25,098 bases of DNA, from assembly GCA_030592625.1 (NCBI GenBank), contig JAUVIY010000004.1, positions 1 through 25,098 of the forward strand, given 5' to 3'. Below the pieces are notes generated by a model, which was not told where the DNA came from, did no database searches, and saw only the letters and a list, made by a program, of their open reading frames with translations. Within the stretch, counting starts at the first letter, position 1. Each line of letters opens with the position of its first letter. This document shows positions 14,176 through 21,523 of the stretch, piece after piece. The translations under genes were made by a program, and so were the position numbers. This DNA comes from Spirochaeta sp. GTDB taxonomy: Bacteria; Spirochaetota; Spirochaetia; DSM-2461.

Positions 14176-15546
14176 TTACATCAGCTTGCGCATTTCCGCT
14201 TCAGCCCAGTCCATGGCTTTATCAACACTCATGCCCTCCTGGGTAATCTTGTAGATCATCTGAGGGATAATCTGCTTCGAGTAAATCACGCTGGCTGCGT
14301 CGATCCTCTTACCGTCAACAATACCGAAGGTTTCGATGCTGTCCAGGCCGTTGATAATCTCGGCCATTTTATCAGTGCCGTAATTCTCGAAGAGGCCCTT
14401 GGGATCCTGCTGGAACCGGGGATTCACGGCAATATCCTTGATGACAGGATTCATTCCGCCGGGAGCCATGTGCAGGAATGTAATGTAGGCATTGGGGGAG
14501 AACAGATACCGGACGAATTTCTGGGCCGCAGCGGTCTCTGCGGCATTCCCGGTGTCGGGGAAGGCCAGGGAGACAATAGTCCCGTAGCCGGCATCCTGAG
14601 TGTTGGTGATGATTGGTGCCATACGGGTATTTTTCACGAGATCGGGGTCGAAGCTGGTTCCCGCCAGTTCGGCAAAGTTCTCGCTGGTGAGGGATCCGGC
14701 GGCATTTTCGGCCAGGGCCAGATCGTCCATGATGTAGGTGGAGTAGAAGAACATGGCCATCTTATTCTGAATGTAGTAGTCCCGGGCACGCCAGGTCTGT
14801 GGACCGGGAGGATTATACTGAGCCAGTTCAGCATAATATTCTAGGGCTTCCTTCATCTCCGGTGAATTGAAAATCAGCTTACCGTCTCTATCGAAGAGAC
14901 CGGCACCGTTGGACATGGCGAACTGGGTGAAGCATTGCTCCGCGTAAGCTTCAGCCATGGTTCCCACCAGGATACCATACTGGTTATTGCCGGGATCGTA
15001 GAAGTATTCGGCGGCTTTAATGATGTCGTCCCATTTTTTGGGGGGATTGAGGCCGGCTTTCTCAAACCAGTCGGCCCGGTACCAGATGCCCTGAACCCAA
15101 CCGTGGAAGGGGACGGAATAGTAGTTGCCGCCGGAACCGGTCTGATTCAACTTGAGAACTCCGTCGTAGAATTCATCGGCACCGATATCATTAATCAGAT
15201 CGGTGGCGGCCGCTTCATTCAGCAGGCCGGCGGTGCCGAAGGCAACGGTGTTCGGGGTGGCGGCCTCTAACAGAGCGGGGAGAGTTCCCGCGGATGCGGA
15301 GGTATTCATCTGGGTGGCCATTTGGTTTTCATCCACCGCAATGACTTTAACCGTGATATCCGGGTTCATCACCTGAAAGGTGTCAACCAGGACGCCGATG
15401 GTAGCGAGCCGATCGGATTGGGTCTGGGTGGTCCAGTATTCGATGGTAACCGGACCGGAATCAGCCGCAGCTTCGGTGTCGCCGTTGGCATAAGCCATAC
15501 TCAATACCGCGATCGCCATCAGGGCGATCAGTGCAAGACGTTTCAT
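14176..15546 (-). CDS. Extracellular sugar-binding protein (SBP family 1)
   Basis: Periplasmic receptor of the adjacent CUT1 sugar importer, 456 residues. A signal peptide MKRLALIALMAIAVLSMAYA with an AYA cleavage site at 20/21 and no lipobox predicts a soluble protein. The mature protein starts with a short acidic stretch and then VTIEYWTTQTQSDRLATIGVL, the standard first strand of family-1 binding proteins. YSVPFHGWVQGIWYRADWFEKAGL (about 142-165) is the conserved hinge and ligand-cleft segment, and SLAFPDTGNAAETAAAQKFVRYLFSP is the typical C-lobe region. The ATG at 15546 has AAGGAG about five bases upstream. An inverted-repeat array that looks like an operator lies in front of the gene, so it probably has its own promoter. 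The ligand is unknown; oligosaccharide or glycerol-phosphate-type substrates are possible. Confidence 0.93.
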   Translation of the reverse strand: MKRLALIALMAIAVLSMAYANGDTEAAADSGPVTIEYWTTQTQSDRLATIGVLVDTFQVMNPDITVKVIAVDENQMATQMNTSASAGTLPALLEAATPNTVAFGTAGLLNEAAATDLINDIGADEFYDGVLKLNQTGSGGNYYSVPFHGWVQGIWYRADWFEKAGLNPPKKWDDIIKAAEYFYDPGNNQYGILVGTMAEAYAEQCFTQFAMSNGAGLFDRDGKLIFNSPEMKEALEYYAELAQYNPPGPQTWRARDYYIQNKMAMFFYSTYIMDDLALAENAAGSLTSENFAELAGTSFDPDLVKNTRMAPIITNTQDAGYGTIVSLAFPDTGNAAETAAAQKFVRYLFSPNAYITFLHMAPGGMNPVIKDIAVNPRFQQDPKGLFENYGTDKMAEIINGLDSIETFGIVDGKRIDAASVIYSKQIIPQMIYKITQEGMSVDKAMDWAEAEMRKLM

Positions 15547-15551
15547 AAGCG

Positions 15552-15557
15552 CTCCTT
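15552..15557 (-). promoter_or_regulatory. Ribosome binding site of the sugar-binding protein gene
   Basis: AAGGAG on the minus strand lies about five bases before the ATG at 15546. It is a consensus site and suits an abundant binding protein. Confidence 0.75.
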
Positions 15558-15589
15558 TAAAACATTTTGATTTTGGTATTATTCATTTT

Positions 15590-15641
15590 CATACCGGTAC
15601 CCGTGCTATCACAACGTCAATTTGGTACCGGTATGGTACCG
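15590..15641. promoter_or_regulatory. Operator-like inverted and direct repeats upstream of the sugar ABC operon
   Basis: CATACCGGTACC (15590-15601) and its exact complement GGTACCGGTATG (15624-15635) form a 12-base inverted repeat 22 bases apart. Each arm contains a TACCGGTA core that is itself palindromic. GGTACCG recurs at 15635-15641, 11 bases after the copy at 15624-15630, which is one helical turn. A TTGACG -35-like box on the minus strand (15620-15615) lies between the arms, but no convincing -10 box follows. This looks like a paired binding site for a regulator of the sugar operon. Confidence 0.65.
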
Positions 15642-15660
15642 CTTCGATCTCGGGTGGGCC

Positions 15661-16329
15661 TTAATGCTTCAGCAGGTGCTGGCAGAAGTCTTTAAGTCGT
15701 GAGTCCTGAGCGGCCTTCATAACCACGATACGCTCGTGGACGCCAAGTTTCCTGTAGATATGACAGATGTGGTTCTTCACCGTCTGTTCCGAAAGATAGA
15801 GGTGTTCAGCTATGACCGGATTATCATATCCCCGGGACATCAGGAAGAGGACTTCCCGTTCACGGTGGCTCAGCTTTTCTATAGGGAAAGGTCCCTCGGC
15901 ATCCTTTTTCACAGGCGGTTTAACCAGGTGGGACACGACGTCTGGAGAGAGCTGGATTGTTCCTGCCATCACGGCCCGTATAGACTCCAGGAGCATCTTT
16001 GATGGTATATTCTTCAACAGGTAACCCACCGCACCGTATGACAGGGCGTCGTGTACATAGTCATCGTCATCGAAAGTGGTGAGTACCAGAATGGAAATAT
16101 CCGGAGCCGCCTCATGAATACGCCTGGTAGCTTCCACGCCGTCCATCACGGGCATGCGGATATCCATGAGAATCAGATCGGGTTTATGCTCAAGAGCCAG
16201 CCGTACCGCCTGCTCTCCATTATCCGCAGTCGCCACTACTTGAATTTCGTCATCCTGGATTTCGAGGACCGTCTTGAGGTTCTCGACGAACAGGCGCTGA
16301 TCATCAGCCAGCAGTATTCTGATCGGCAT
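15661..16329 (-). CDS. NarL/LuxR-family response regulator
   Basis: DNA-binding output protein of the two-component system encoded with the kinase gene upstream. From the ATG at 16329 it has 222 residues. The receiver domain (about 1-120) shows the acidic pair Asp9/Asp10, the phospho-acceptor Asp56 in LILMDIRMP, Thr84 in LVLTT and Lys106 in YLLKN. A linker precedes a LuxR-type helix-turn-helix (about 153-200: LSHREREVL, then LSEQTVKNHICHIYRKLGV). A TTG directly upstream is in frame, but AGGAGG (16341-16336) is six bases before the ATG, so I chose the ATG. It overlaps the kinase gene by 26 bases. Targets are unknown; the neighbouring TRAP operon and the sugar operon downstream are the nearest candidates. 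Confidence 0.94.
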   Translation of the reverse strand: MPIRILLADDQRLFVENLKTVLEIQDDEIQVVATADNGEQAVRLALEHKPDLILMDIRMPVMDGVEATRRIHEAAPDISILVLTTFDDDDYVHDALSYGAVGYLLKNIPSKMLLESIRAVMAGTIQLSPDVVSHLVKPPVKKDAEGPFPIEKLSHREREVLFLMSRGYDNPVIAEHLYLSEQTVKNHICHIYRKLGVHERIVVMKAAQDSRLKDFCQHLLKH

Positions 16330-17545
16330 CAACCTCCTCCTCGTTCGACAGGGGTATCATGGCTTTCACCTCGAAACCGTCGGGCCCGGGTCCCACCTGG
16401 AGATTGCCTCCCAGTGCATCCACTCTCTCCCTCATTCCGGATATGCCGATTCCTTCCTTGATATCACCGGAACTCTTCCCATTATCCCTTACAATGATAC
16501 GAAGTGCATCCCGATCCTGCCAGAGGTAAATCACTATCTCGGTAGCCATGCCGTGACGGAGTGAATTCGTCATTCCTTCCTGGACAAGACGGTACACCGC
16601 TTTCTCAACGGCAAGCGGCCATCGGACGGAAATATTCCCGAATTCAGCAATAACCTTGATCCCCGAAACTTCACTGAACGCATTGACAAGCCTCTGTATG
16701 GCGGACAAACCCGATATCGTGGGATCTTCACGCGCACGGAGCTGCCGCATCGTCTGACGGGTCTGTTCCAGACAGAGGGATGCCTCTTCCACGGACTGAT
16801 CTATTAGCCGGACCGTTTCTTCGGGCCTGGTGGGTAATTGCAGGGATGCGGCTTCCAGCATCACCCGGATATTCGTCAGCGAATATCCCACGGTGTCGTG
16901 GATCTCCCGGGAGACCCGCCGGCGTTCCTCAGCGATGGATCGACCACTGATCTCCTGGGCATATCCCTGATAACCCAGGTTCGCTTCGGCCAGCTTGGAC
17001 ACGGCCAGGTCCAGACGATCAACAGAATCACGCCAACTTCTCTCACGATCCGTCATGAAGCTCAGCCCCATGGAGAGGATCGCAGAAGGAAGTGTGAAGG
17101 CCAGAAAGATCAGAAGTCCATTCCGTCCCAACGACGGAGTCAGGACACCGAAAACAAGCTGCTCCGGCACGATGACGATAAGAATCACTAGAGTAGACCC
17201 GAGAATGATACCTGCGGCCCAGGGCGGTTTCTGATGAAATCCGACTTCCTGGAAGATTGCGATCAGCAGGAGAACCGGAATCAGTGGATAGCCGCCGGTG
17301 GTGAAGCCGATCAGACATGTGATACCAATGCGAAGAAATAAGGTGAAACGCGAATTGCCTTCGTCTCCGAATATCCCGAGGATTACCAGAAAACCGGATA
17401 AACCCAGAAGAAATCGATATTGCCACATGAATCGTTCAAGAAACGGAAACTCGTCCACAATGTTGGGTACCAGCAATATGACACCGGCATGAATGATAAG
17501 GGAGGACAGTGCGGTGGCAATGCGGAAACGGCGCCCGGCATTCAT
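16304..17545 (-). CDS. NarL-partner sensor histidine kinase with multi-span membrane domain
   Basis: Membrane sensor that phosphorylates the co-encoded regulator. The 413 residues begin with about five to six membrane helices (roughly 8-30, 43-60, 66-83, 87-100, 110-135, 142-164) and hardly any external domain, so the signal is probably sensed within the membrane. A short coiled-coil leads to the HisKA_3 dimerisation helix with the phospho-acceptor His216 in REIHDTVGYSL. The HATPase domain has Asn327 in QEGMTNSLRHG, Asp354 in VRDNGKSSG and the G2 loop GIGISGMRERV. The ATG at 17545 directly abuts AAGGT, an unusually tight spacing, so initiation may depend on coupling to dctQM, which ends 27 bases upstream. 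Its link to TRAP transport is inferred from position only. Confidence 0.9.
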   Translation of the reverse strand: MNAGRRFRIATALSSLIIHAGVILLVPNIVDEFPFLERFMWQYRFLLGLSGFLVILGIFGDEGNSRFTLFLRIGITCLIGFTTGGYPLIPVLLLIAIFQEVGFHQKPPWAAGIILGSTLVILIVIVPEQLVFGVLTPSLGRNGLLIFLAFTLPSAILSMGLSFMTDRERSWRDSVDRLDLAVSKLAEANLGYQGYAQEISGRSIAEERRRVSREIHDTVGYSLTNIRVMLEAASLQLPTRPEETVRLIDQSVEEASLCLEQTRQTMRQLRAREDPTISGLSAIQRLVNAFSEVSGIKVIAEFGNISVRWPLAVEKAVYRLVQEGMTNSLRHGMATEIVIYLWQDRDALRIIVRDNGKSSGDIKEGIGISGMRERVDALGGNLQVGPGPDGFEVKAMIPLSNEEEVDADQNTAG

Positions 17546-17550
17546 ACCTT

Positions 17551-17575
17551 AAGGATTCTAACCCAAAGGATTCTA
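17551..17575 (-). repeat. 15-base tandem duplication containing the dctQM stop codon
   Basis: On the minus strand TAGAATCCTTTGGGT is followed directly by TAGAATCCTTAAGGT, 13 of 15 identical, with a perfect 10-base core at 17575-17566 and 17560-17551. The unit starts with the stop codon and is a multiple of three, so the second copy offers a second in-frame TAG, followed by TAA. Confidence 0.7.
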
Positions 17576-19438
17576 TCCCAGCAACGCCAGACTGAACCAG
17601 GGCACATAGGTTATGAGTAAAACTGCGACGATAAGTACAAGCAGGAAAGGCACCACCTGCCTGTAAACCCGGCTCATCGGTTCGTTGAAGGTATAACTGG
17701 CCAGGAAGAGATTCATCCCCACCGGCGGTGTCAAGTATCCCAGCTGCAGGTTGGCCAGAAATATCACCCCGAGCTGTACCGGATGCACCCCGTAGAGGGC
17801 GCCCAAAGGTACGATAAGCGGTGCCACCACCAGAATGGCCGAATAGATATCCATCAGAGTTCCGGTTATCAGCAGCGCCAGGTTGAGAAGTATGAGAAAG
17901 ACGAATCTGGATGAGATATGGTCGCGAAAAAATGCCGTCAGCATGGTAGGAACCTGGGCGTCCACAATGAAGTAACTCAGGCCTTTGGCCATGGCCAGGA
18001 TTACCAGTACGCCTCCGATTACCGGAACGCCCCGACGCAGAACCCGGGAGATAAGATCCAGGGACAATTCTTTCGTGACTAAGGTGAGCAACAGTGTATA
18101 TACGACGGCCAGGGCAGACGTTTCCACCACTGTGGTGAGTCCCGTGAAGTAGGAAACCAGCAGGATGACGGGCAGCAGCAGATCACCGAGGGCACTATTG
18201 AAGGCCAAACGGAATTCACGGAATACAAACGGGATTCTTTCGCTCTTGTTCCTGGCGGCCCGAACGATACCCATAGTCGAAAGAGCCACCACCAAGAGGA
18301 TACCCGGAAGCAGTCCGCCGAGGAACATGTCCTTGATGCTGATCTGCGCCACGACACCGTACATGATGATGGGAAGTGCCGGAGGAAAAAGCAGTCCGAC
18401 GCTTCCCGAGGAGGTGATGAGTCCCCTGGAGAAGTCTTCACCGTATTGTTTACTTTCCACCAGTACCGATGCCAGCAGGCCGCCGAGGGCCAGAATCGTT
18501 ACTCCGGAAGCACCGGTAAAGGTCGTGAAATAGGCACAGGCCACAACGGCCACCACCGCCAGGCCGCCGGGAAGCCATCCCAGGGCCGCACGGAAGAAGC
18601 GGACAAGCCTCTTCCCGGAAGAACTCTCGGAGAGCAGATAACCTGTGATGGTAAACAGAGGTATTGCAGGAATCATGTTTCCCGTAAGCAGATTGTAGGC
18701 TTCATTCGGTAATGTAGCCAGCATGCCCCAGTTTCCGGAAAAGAGGAACAAGGCCGTCCCACCCAGCATGACGTAAATGGGCAGTCCCCGGACTCCCAGA
18801 AAGATAAGTGCTGCTATAAGCGGCCAGCGAAGCCAACGGAAAATACTCCAGAAAACTTCCTGACTGTCGTAGAAAGCGAAAGGAAGATCGGGAAAGGCGA
18901 CTTCGAGAAGATTTACGATGCTCACCCAGGAAAAAACAATTCCCAGAAACAAACCCAAAGCCAGCCATGGTGAGGCTTTTTCCCGAGGTCGCCAGAGAGC
19001 CCGAAGCGACATGGAAAGATAACCGATGGGTAGAATAATAAGAATCAGCCGTATCGGCAGTACGCCGACTGTCTCACCCGGCCCGAATCCACGAACCAGA
19101 AACGATGCCGAGGCAACGGCAAATGCCATGTTTACCGCCGTGACGGTAACGCCTTTCATAACATCGATATTTTTCCAGAAACGCCCTTCCGGTTCGGCCG
19201 AGGAGCTCAAGGAAAGATGCACATCCTCCCTGGACGCGGTGATACCCCCAACCCATGCGACCCAAACCACCACATGGGTGAGAAAACCGGTGGACCAGAT
19301 GAGACCTGATCCGCTGATTTTCCTCAATACAATCTCGATAACGGGAACAAGCGCCAGGGCCAGCAGGCAAACACCGCCAATCAGATCTTCGATAAATGCA
19401 ACACGGTCGCCCCGGAAACGCTTCTTTGTATCAGCCAT
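17573..19438 (-). CDS. TRAP transporter permease, fused DctQ and DctM subunits
   Basis: Secondary importer driven by a sodium or proton gradient, working with periplasmic DctP-type receptors. The 621-residue protein joins the small four-helix DctQ unit (about 1-165) to the large DctM unit (about 190-621, many helices). DctM hallmarks include FTGASGVTILALGGLLASVL (about 305-325), SSGSVGLLFPPALPIIMYG and, near the C-terminus, IFLANLQLGYLTPPVGMNLFLASY. Such fusions are common in the family. The ATG at 19438 has AGGA about seven bases upstream. It follows dctP1 after 19 bases and precedes the kinase gene, indicating one operon. No separate DctQ gene exists in the window, so the fusion probably serves both binding proteins. 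Confidence 0.94.
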   Translation of the reverse strand: MADTKKRFRGDRVAFIEDLIGGVCLLALALVPVIEIVLRKISGSGLIWSTGFLTHVVVWVAWVGGITASREDVHLSLSSSAEPEGRFWKNIDVMKGVTVTAVNMAFAVASASFLVRGFGPGETVGVLPIRLILIILPIGYLSMSLRALWRPREKASPWLALGLFLGIVFSWVSIVNLLEVAFPDLPFAFYDSQEVFWSIFRWLRWPLIAALIFLGVRGLPIYVMLGGTALFLFSGNWGMLATLPNEAYNLLTGNMIPAIPLFTITGYLLSESSSGKRLVRFFRAALGWLPGGLAVVAVVACAYFTTFTGASGVTILALGGLLASVLVESKQYGEDFSRGLITSSGSVGLLFPPALPIIMYGVVAQISIKDMFLGGLLPGILLVVALSTMGIVRAARNKSERIPFVFREFRLAFNSALGDLLLPVILLVSYFTGLTTVVETSALAVVYTLLLTLVTKELSLDLISRVLRRGVPVIGGVLVILAMAKGLSYFIVDAQVPTMLTAFFRDHISSRFVFLILLNLALLITGTLMDIYSAILVVAPLIVPLGALYGVHPVQLGVIFLANLQLGYLTPPVGMNLFLASYTFNEPMSRVYRQVVPFLLVLIVAVLLITYVPWFSLALLG

Positions 19439-19457
19439 CGATTATCCTAAACATATT

Positions 19458-20468
19458 TTATTTCCTGATCCCTTCCAGCTCGCTCAATAAGTTGTTGTAA
19501 ACCTCAGTAGGAATAGCCTTGCCCTCACCAACCATCAGTTCATGCCCGCTCATCATAACGGATTCCCAGGCATTAATTCCTTCTTCATCAAGAGGAACCT
19601 GCTTCAATCCGTTCTCCAGCATCACTCTCATCGCCTCTTCATTCAGGCGGACGGATTCGGCATAAAATTCCCTTGCAACATTCCGCATGGACGTTTTCAG
19701 TTCATCATGGAATTCCTCAGGGATTCGCGACCATGTTCTTTCGGTCATTACAAGGCCGCCGATTACCGGGGCCACCCTGTATTCGGTTATGTACGGGGCC
19801 AGGGCGAACCACTGGAAGGCACCCGCTCCCACAGGAGGTGCAATGAATACGTTCGCAAAACCGCTCTGAAGAGCTACCATGATTTCGTTGATACTCACGG
19901 GAACGACATTGAATCCCAGTGACTTGAATGCCGAGCTTATCTCACTCTCGGTATTATCCACCGCCAGAGTTTCTTTTTTAAGATCGTCGGGGCTGTAAAT
20001 CGGCCGTTGACCGAATATATAGGCCCATCCGGATTTCGACCAGGCCATGATTTCGAATCCCTCTTCCCGAAACTTCTCGTCGAATCGATCCACATAATGA
20101 TCCAGGACATAATCAAGTTCTTCTTCATCCTGCAGCAGACCGGGCAGTGTGAACACAAAGGTTTCAGGCACCATCACTTTAAGTCCGTATGCGGAGAAAA
20201 CCCCGGCGTCTATCTGGCCGATGCGCATTTTCCTCACCATGTCGCCTTCATCCCCGGCAATTCCGCCGGGATAGATTCTCATACGAACACGACCACCGGT
20301 GATTTCACTCCACTCATCAGCCATTCGCCTGAGTGTATTGTCCCACTCGGTCCCTTCAGGAAGAGTACTGGCAAGCTTGATGGTGAGGGCAGAGAGCGAC
20401 AGGGGCAATTGAAGCAGAAACAGGAGAAGAACGATGAGTCGCAAGAGACTCTTTTTCATGTTATACAT
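19458..20468 (-). CDS. dctP: TRAP transporter substrate-binding protein, DctP family (copy 1)
   Basis: Periplasmic receptor for the DctQM permease, 336 residues. It has a signal peptide (about 1-27, hydrophobic LIVLLLFLLQLPLSLSA) without lipobox. The mature part starts LTIKLASTLPEGTEWDN, as usual for DctP. RVRMRIYPGGIAGDEGDMVRKMRIGQIDAGVF (60-91) is the conserved first-lobe region. Where typical DctP proteins have a KIR motif whose arginine holds the substrate carboxylate, this one reads KKETLAVDNTE (164-174), with no arginine. Two ATG codons compete: 20468, nine bases after AAAGGT, and 20459; I chose the first. It is about half identical by eye to the next gene upstream, so the two are likely duplicates. 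The substrate is unknown. Confidence 0.92.
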   Translation of the reverse strand: MYNMKKSLLRLIVLLLFLLQLPLSLSALTIKLASTLPEGTEWDNTLRRMADEWSEITGGRVRMRIYPGGIAGDEGDMVRKMRIGQIDAGVFSAYGLKVMVPETFVFTLPGLLQDEEELDYVLDHYVDRFDEKFREEGFEIMAWSKSGWAYIFGQRPIYSPDDLKKETLAVDNTESEISSAFKSLGFNVVPVSINEIMVALQSGFANVFIAPPVGAGAFQWFALAPYITEYRVAPVIGGLVMTERTWSRIPEEFHDELKTSMRNVAREFYAESVRLNEEAMRVMLENGLKQVPLDEEGINAWESVMMSGHELMVGEGKAIPTEVYNNLLSELEGIRK

Positions 20469-20503
20469 CAGCTTGATACCTTTAAAATAAACATGAGTGC
20501 AAT

Positions 20504-21505
20504 TTACCTCAAGCCTTCCAGTGCAGAAACAAACTTCCGGAACAGATCGTCATCAATCCACTTCCCCTCGCCGACAACAAGCTTATGTCCGCCGGTCATG
20601 ACATCGTACCACTGCTGCAACTCCGCCGGGTTGAGCTTCTCTACCTGAAGCCCGTGACGATTCATGACATTCATTGCTTCGGTATTGAGGCGCTCAGACT
20701 CCGCGTAGAAGTCCCGGGCAACCGTTTCTGTAGCTGCCTTCAGTTCATCATGATAGCGGTCCGGAATCCGATTCCAGGTTCTTTCACTGATAATAAAGCC
20801 TCCCAGTACCGGAGCCAGAGGAAAGTTGATCATATGAGGTGCCAGGGCGAACCACTGGTAGGCCGCGGCCGCCATGGGAGGAGCGTAAAACGCGCTTACC
20901 ATACCGCTCTGTAAAGCCACCATAAGTTCACTCAAGGCTGTGGGCACGACATTGAATCCAAGGGCCTTGAAATTCATCGCCAGCTCTTCATCGGCGCTGC
21001 TCACCGACAGTTTCTCGTTCATAAGCGAATTCGGAGTCCTGAGAGATTTCTTAGCAAAAAAGTAGGCCCAGCCGCTCTTGGACCAGGCAAGAATCCGAAA
21101 TCCCTCATCGATGAAATCCTCATCGAATCCCGAGGCGAATTCATCGATGACATAATTGAGTTCAGCTTCGGATTGCAGTATTCCCGGCAGGCTCATGACA
21201 AAGGTATTGGGAACAATGGATTGCAGGCCGAAAGTGGTAAGGACACCGGCATCCAGCTGACCGAAGCGCATCTTGCGTATCATATCGGCTTCATCTCCGG
21301 CGACACCGCCGGGATAAATCCTCATTCTCACCTGTCCATTGGTGATATCCGACCATTCGGCCGCCATGCGTTTCAGAGATGAATCCCATGCGGTTCCTTC
21401 CGGGAACGGGCTTCCCAGTTTCACAGTCAGAGCCAAAAGCGGTGTGAGCGAGACAAACAGAACAAGAAAAATGAATAAGCCTGTTTTTTTTAATATTATC
21501 ATCAT
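20504..21505 (-). CDS. dctP: TRAP transporter substrate-binding protein, DctP family (copy 2)
   Basis: Second DctP-type receptor, 333 residues and clearly related to copy 1 over its whole length; compare VRMRIYPGGVAGDEADMIRKMRFGQLDAGVL and AWSKSGWAYFF with the same segments there. A signal peptide covers about residues 1-25 (FIFLVLFVSLTPLLA) without lipobox. It too lacks the family's substrate-clamping arginine: the segment reads MNEKLSVSSADEE (162-174). Two adjacent ATG codons (21505 and 21502) follow AAAGGATT; either may be used. It lies 18 bases after the TatT-like gene and 35 bases before copy 1. The order tatT-dctP resembles Treponema pallidum Tp0956-Tp0957, making this copy the closer positional match to TatP. 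Confidence 0.92.
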   Translation of the reverse strand: MMIILKKTGLFIFLVLFVSLTPLLALTVKLGSPFPEGTAWDSSLKRMAAEWSDITNGQVRMRIYPGGVAGDEADMIRKMRFGQLDAGVLTTFGLQSIVPNTFVMSLPGILQSEAELNYVIDEFASGFDEDFIDEGFRILAWSKSGWAYFFAKKSLRTPNSLMNEKLSVSSADEELAMNFKALGFNVVPTALSELMVALQSGMVSAFYAPPMAAAAYQWFALAPHMINFPLAPVLGGFIISERTWNRIPDRYHDELKAATETVARDFYAESERLNTEAMNVMNRHGLQVEKLNPAELQQWYDVMTGGHKLVVGEGKWIDDDLFRKFVSALEGLR

Positions 21506-21523
21506 TGAATCCTTTGTTTTTTC

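Noticed and set aside
15597..15620. sigma-70 promoter for the sugar operon starting from TTGACG
   Set aside because: No -10-like hexamer occurs at 16-18 bases; the nearest (TATGAA) is 21 bases away, so I did not annotate a promoter.
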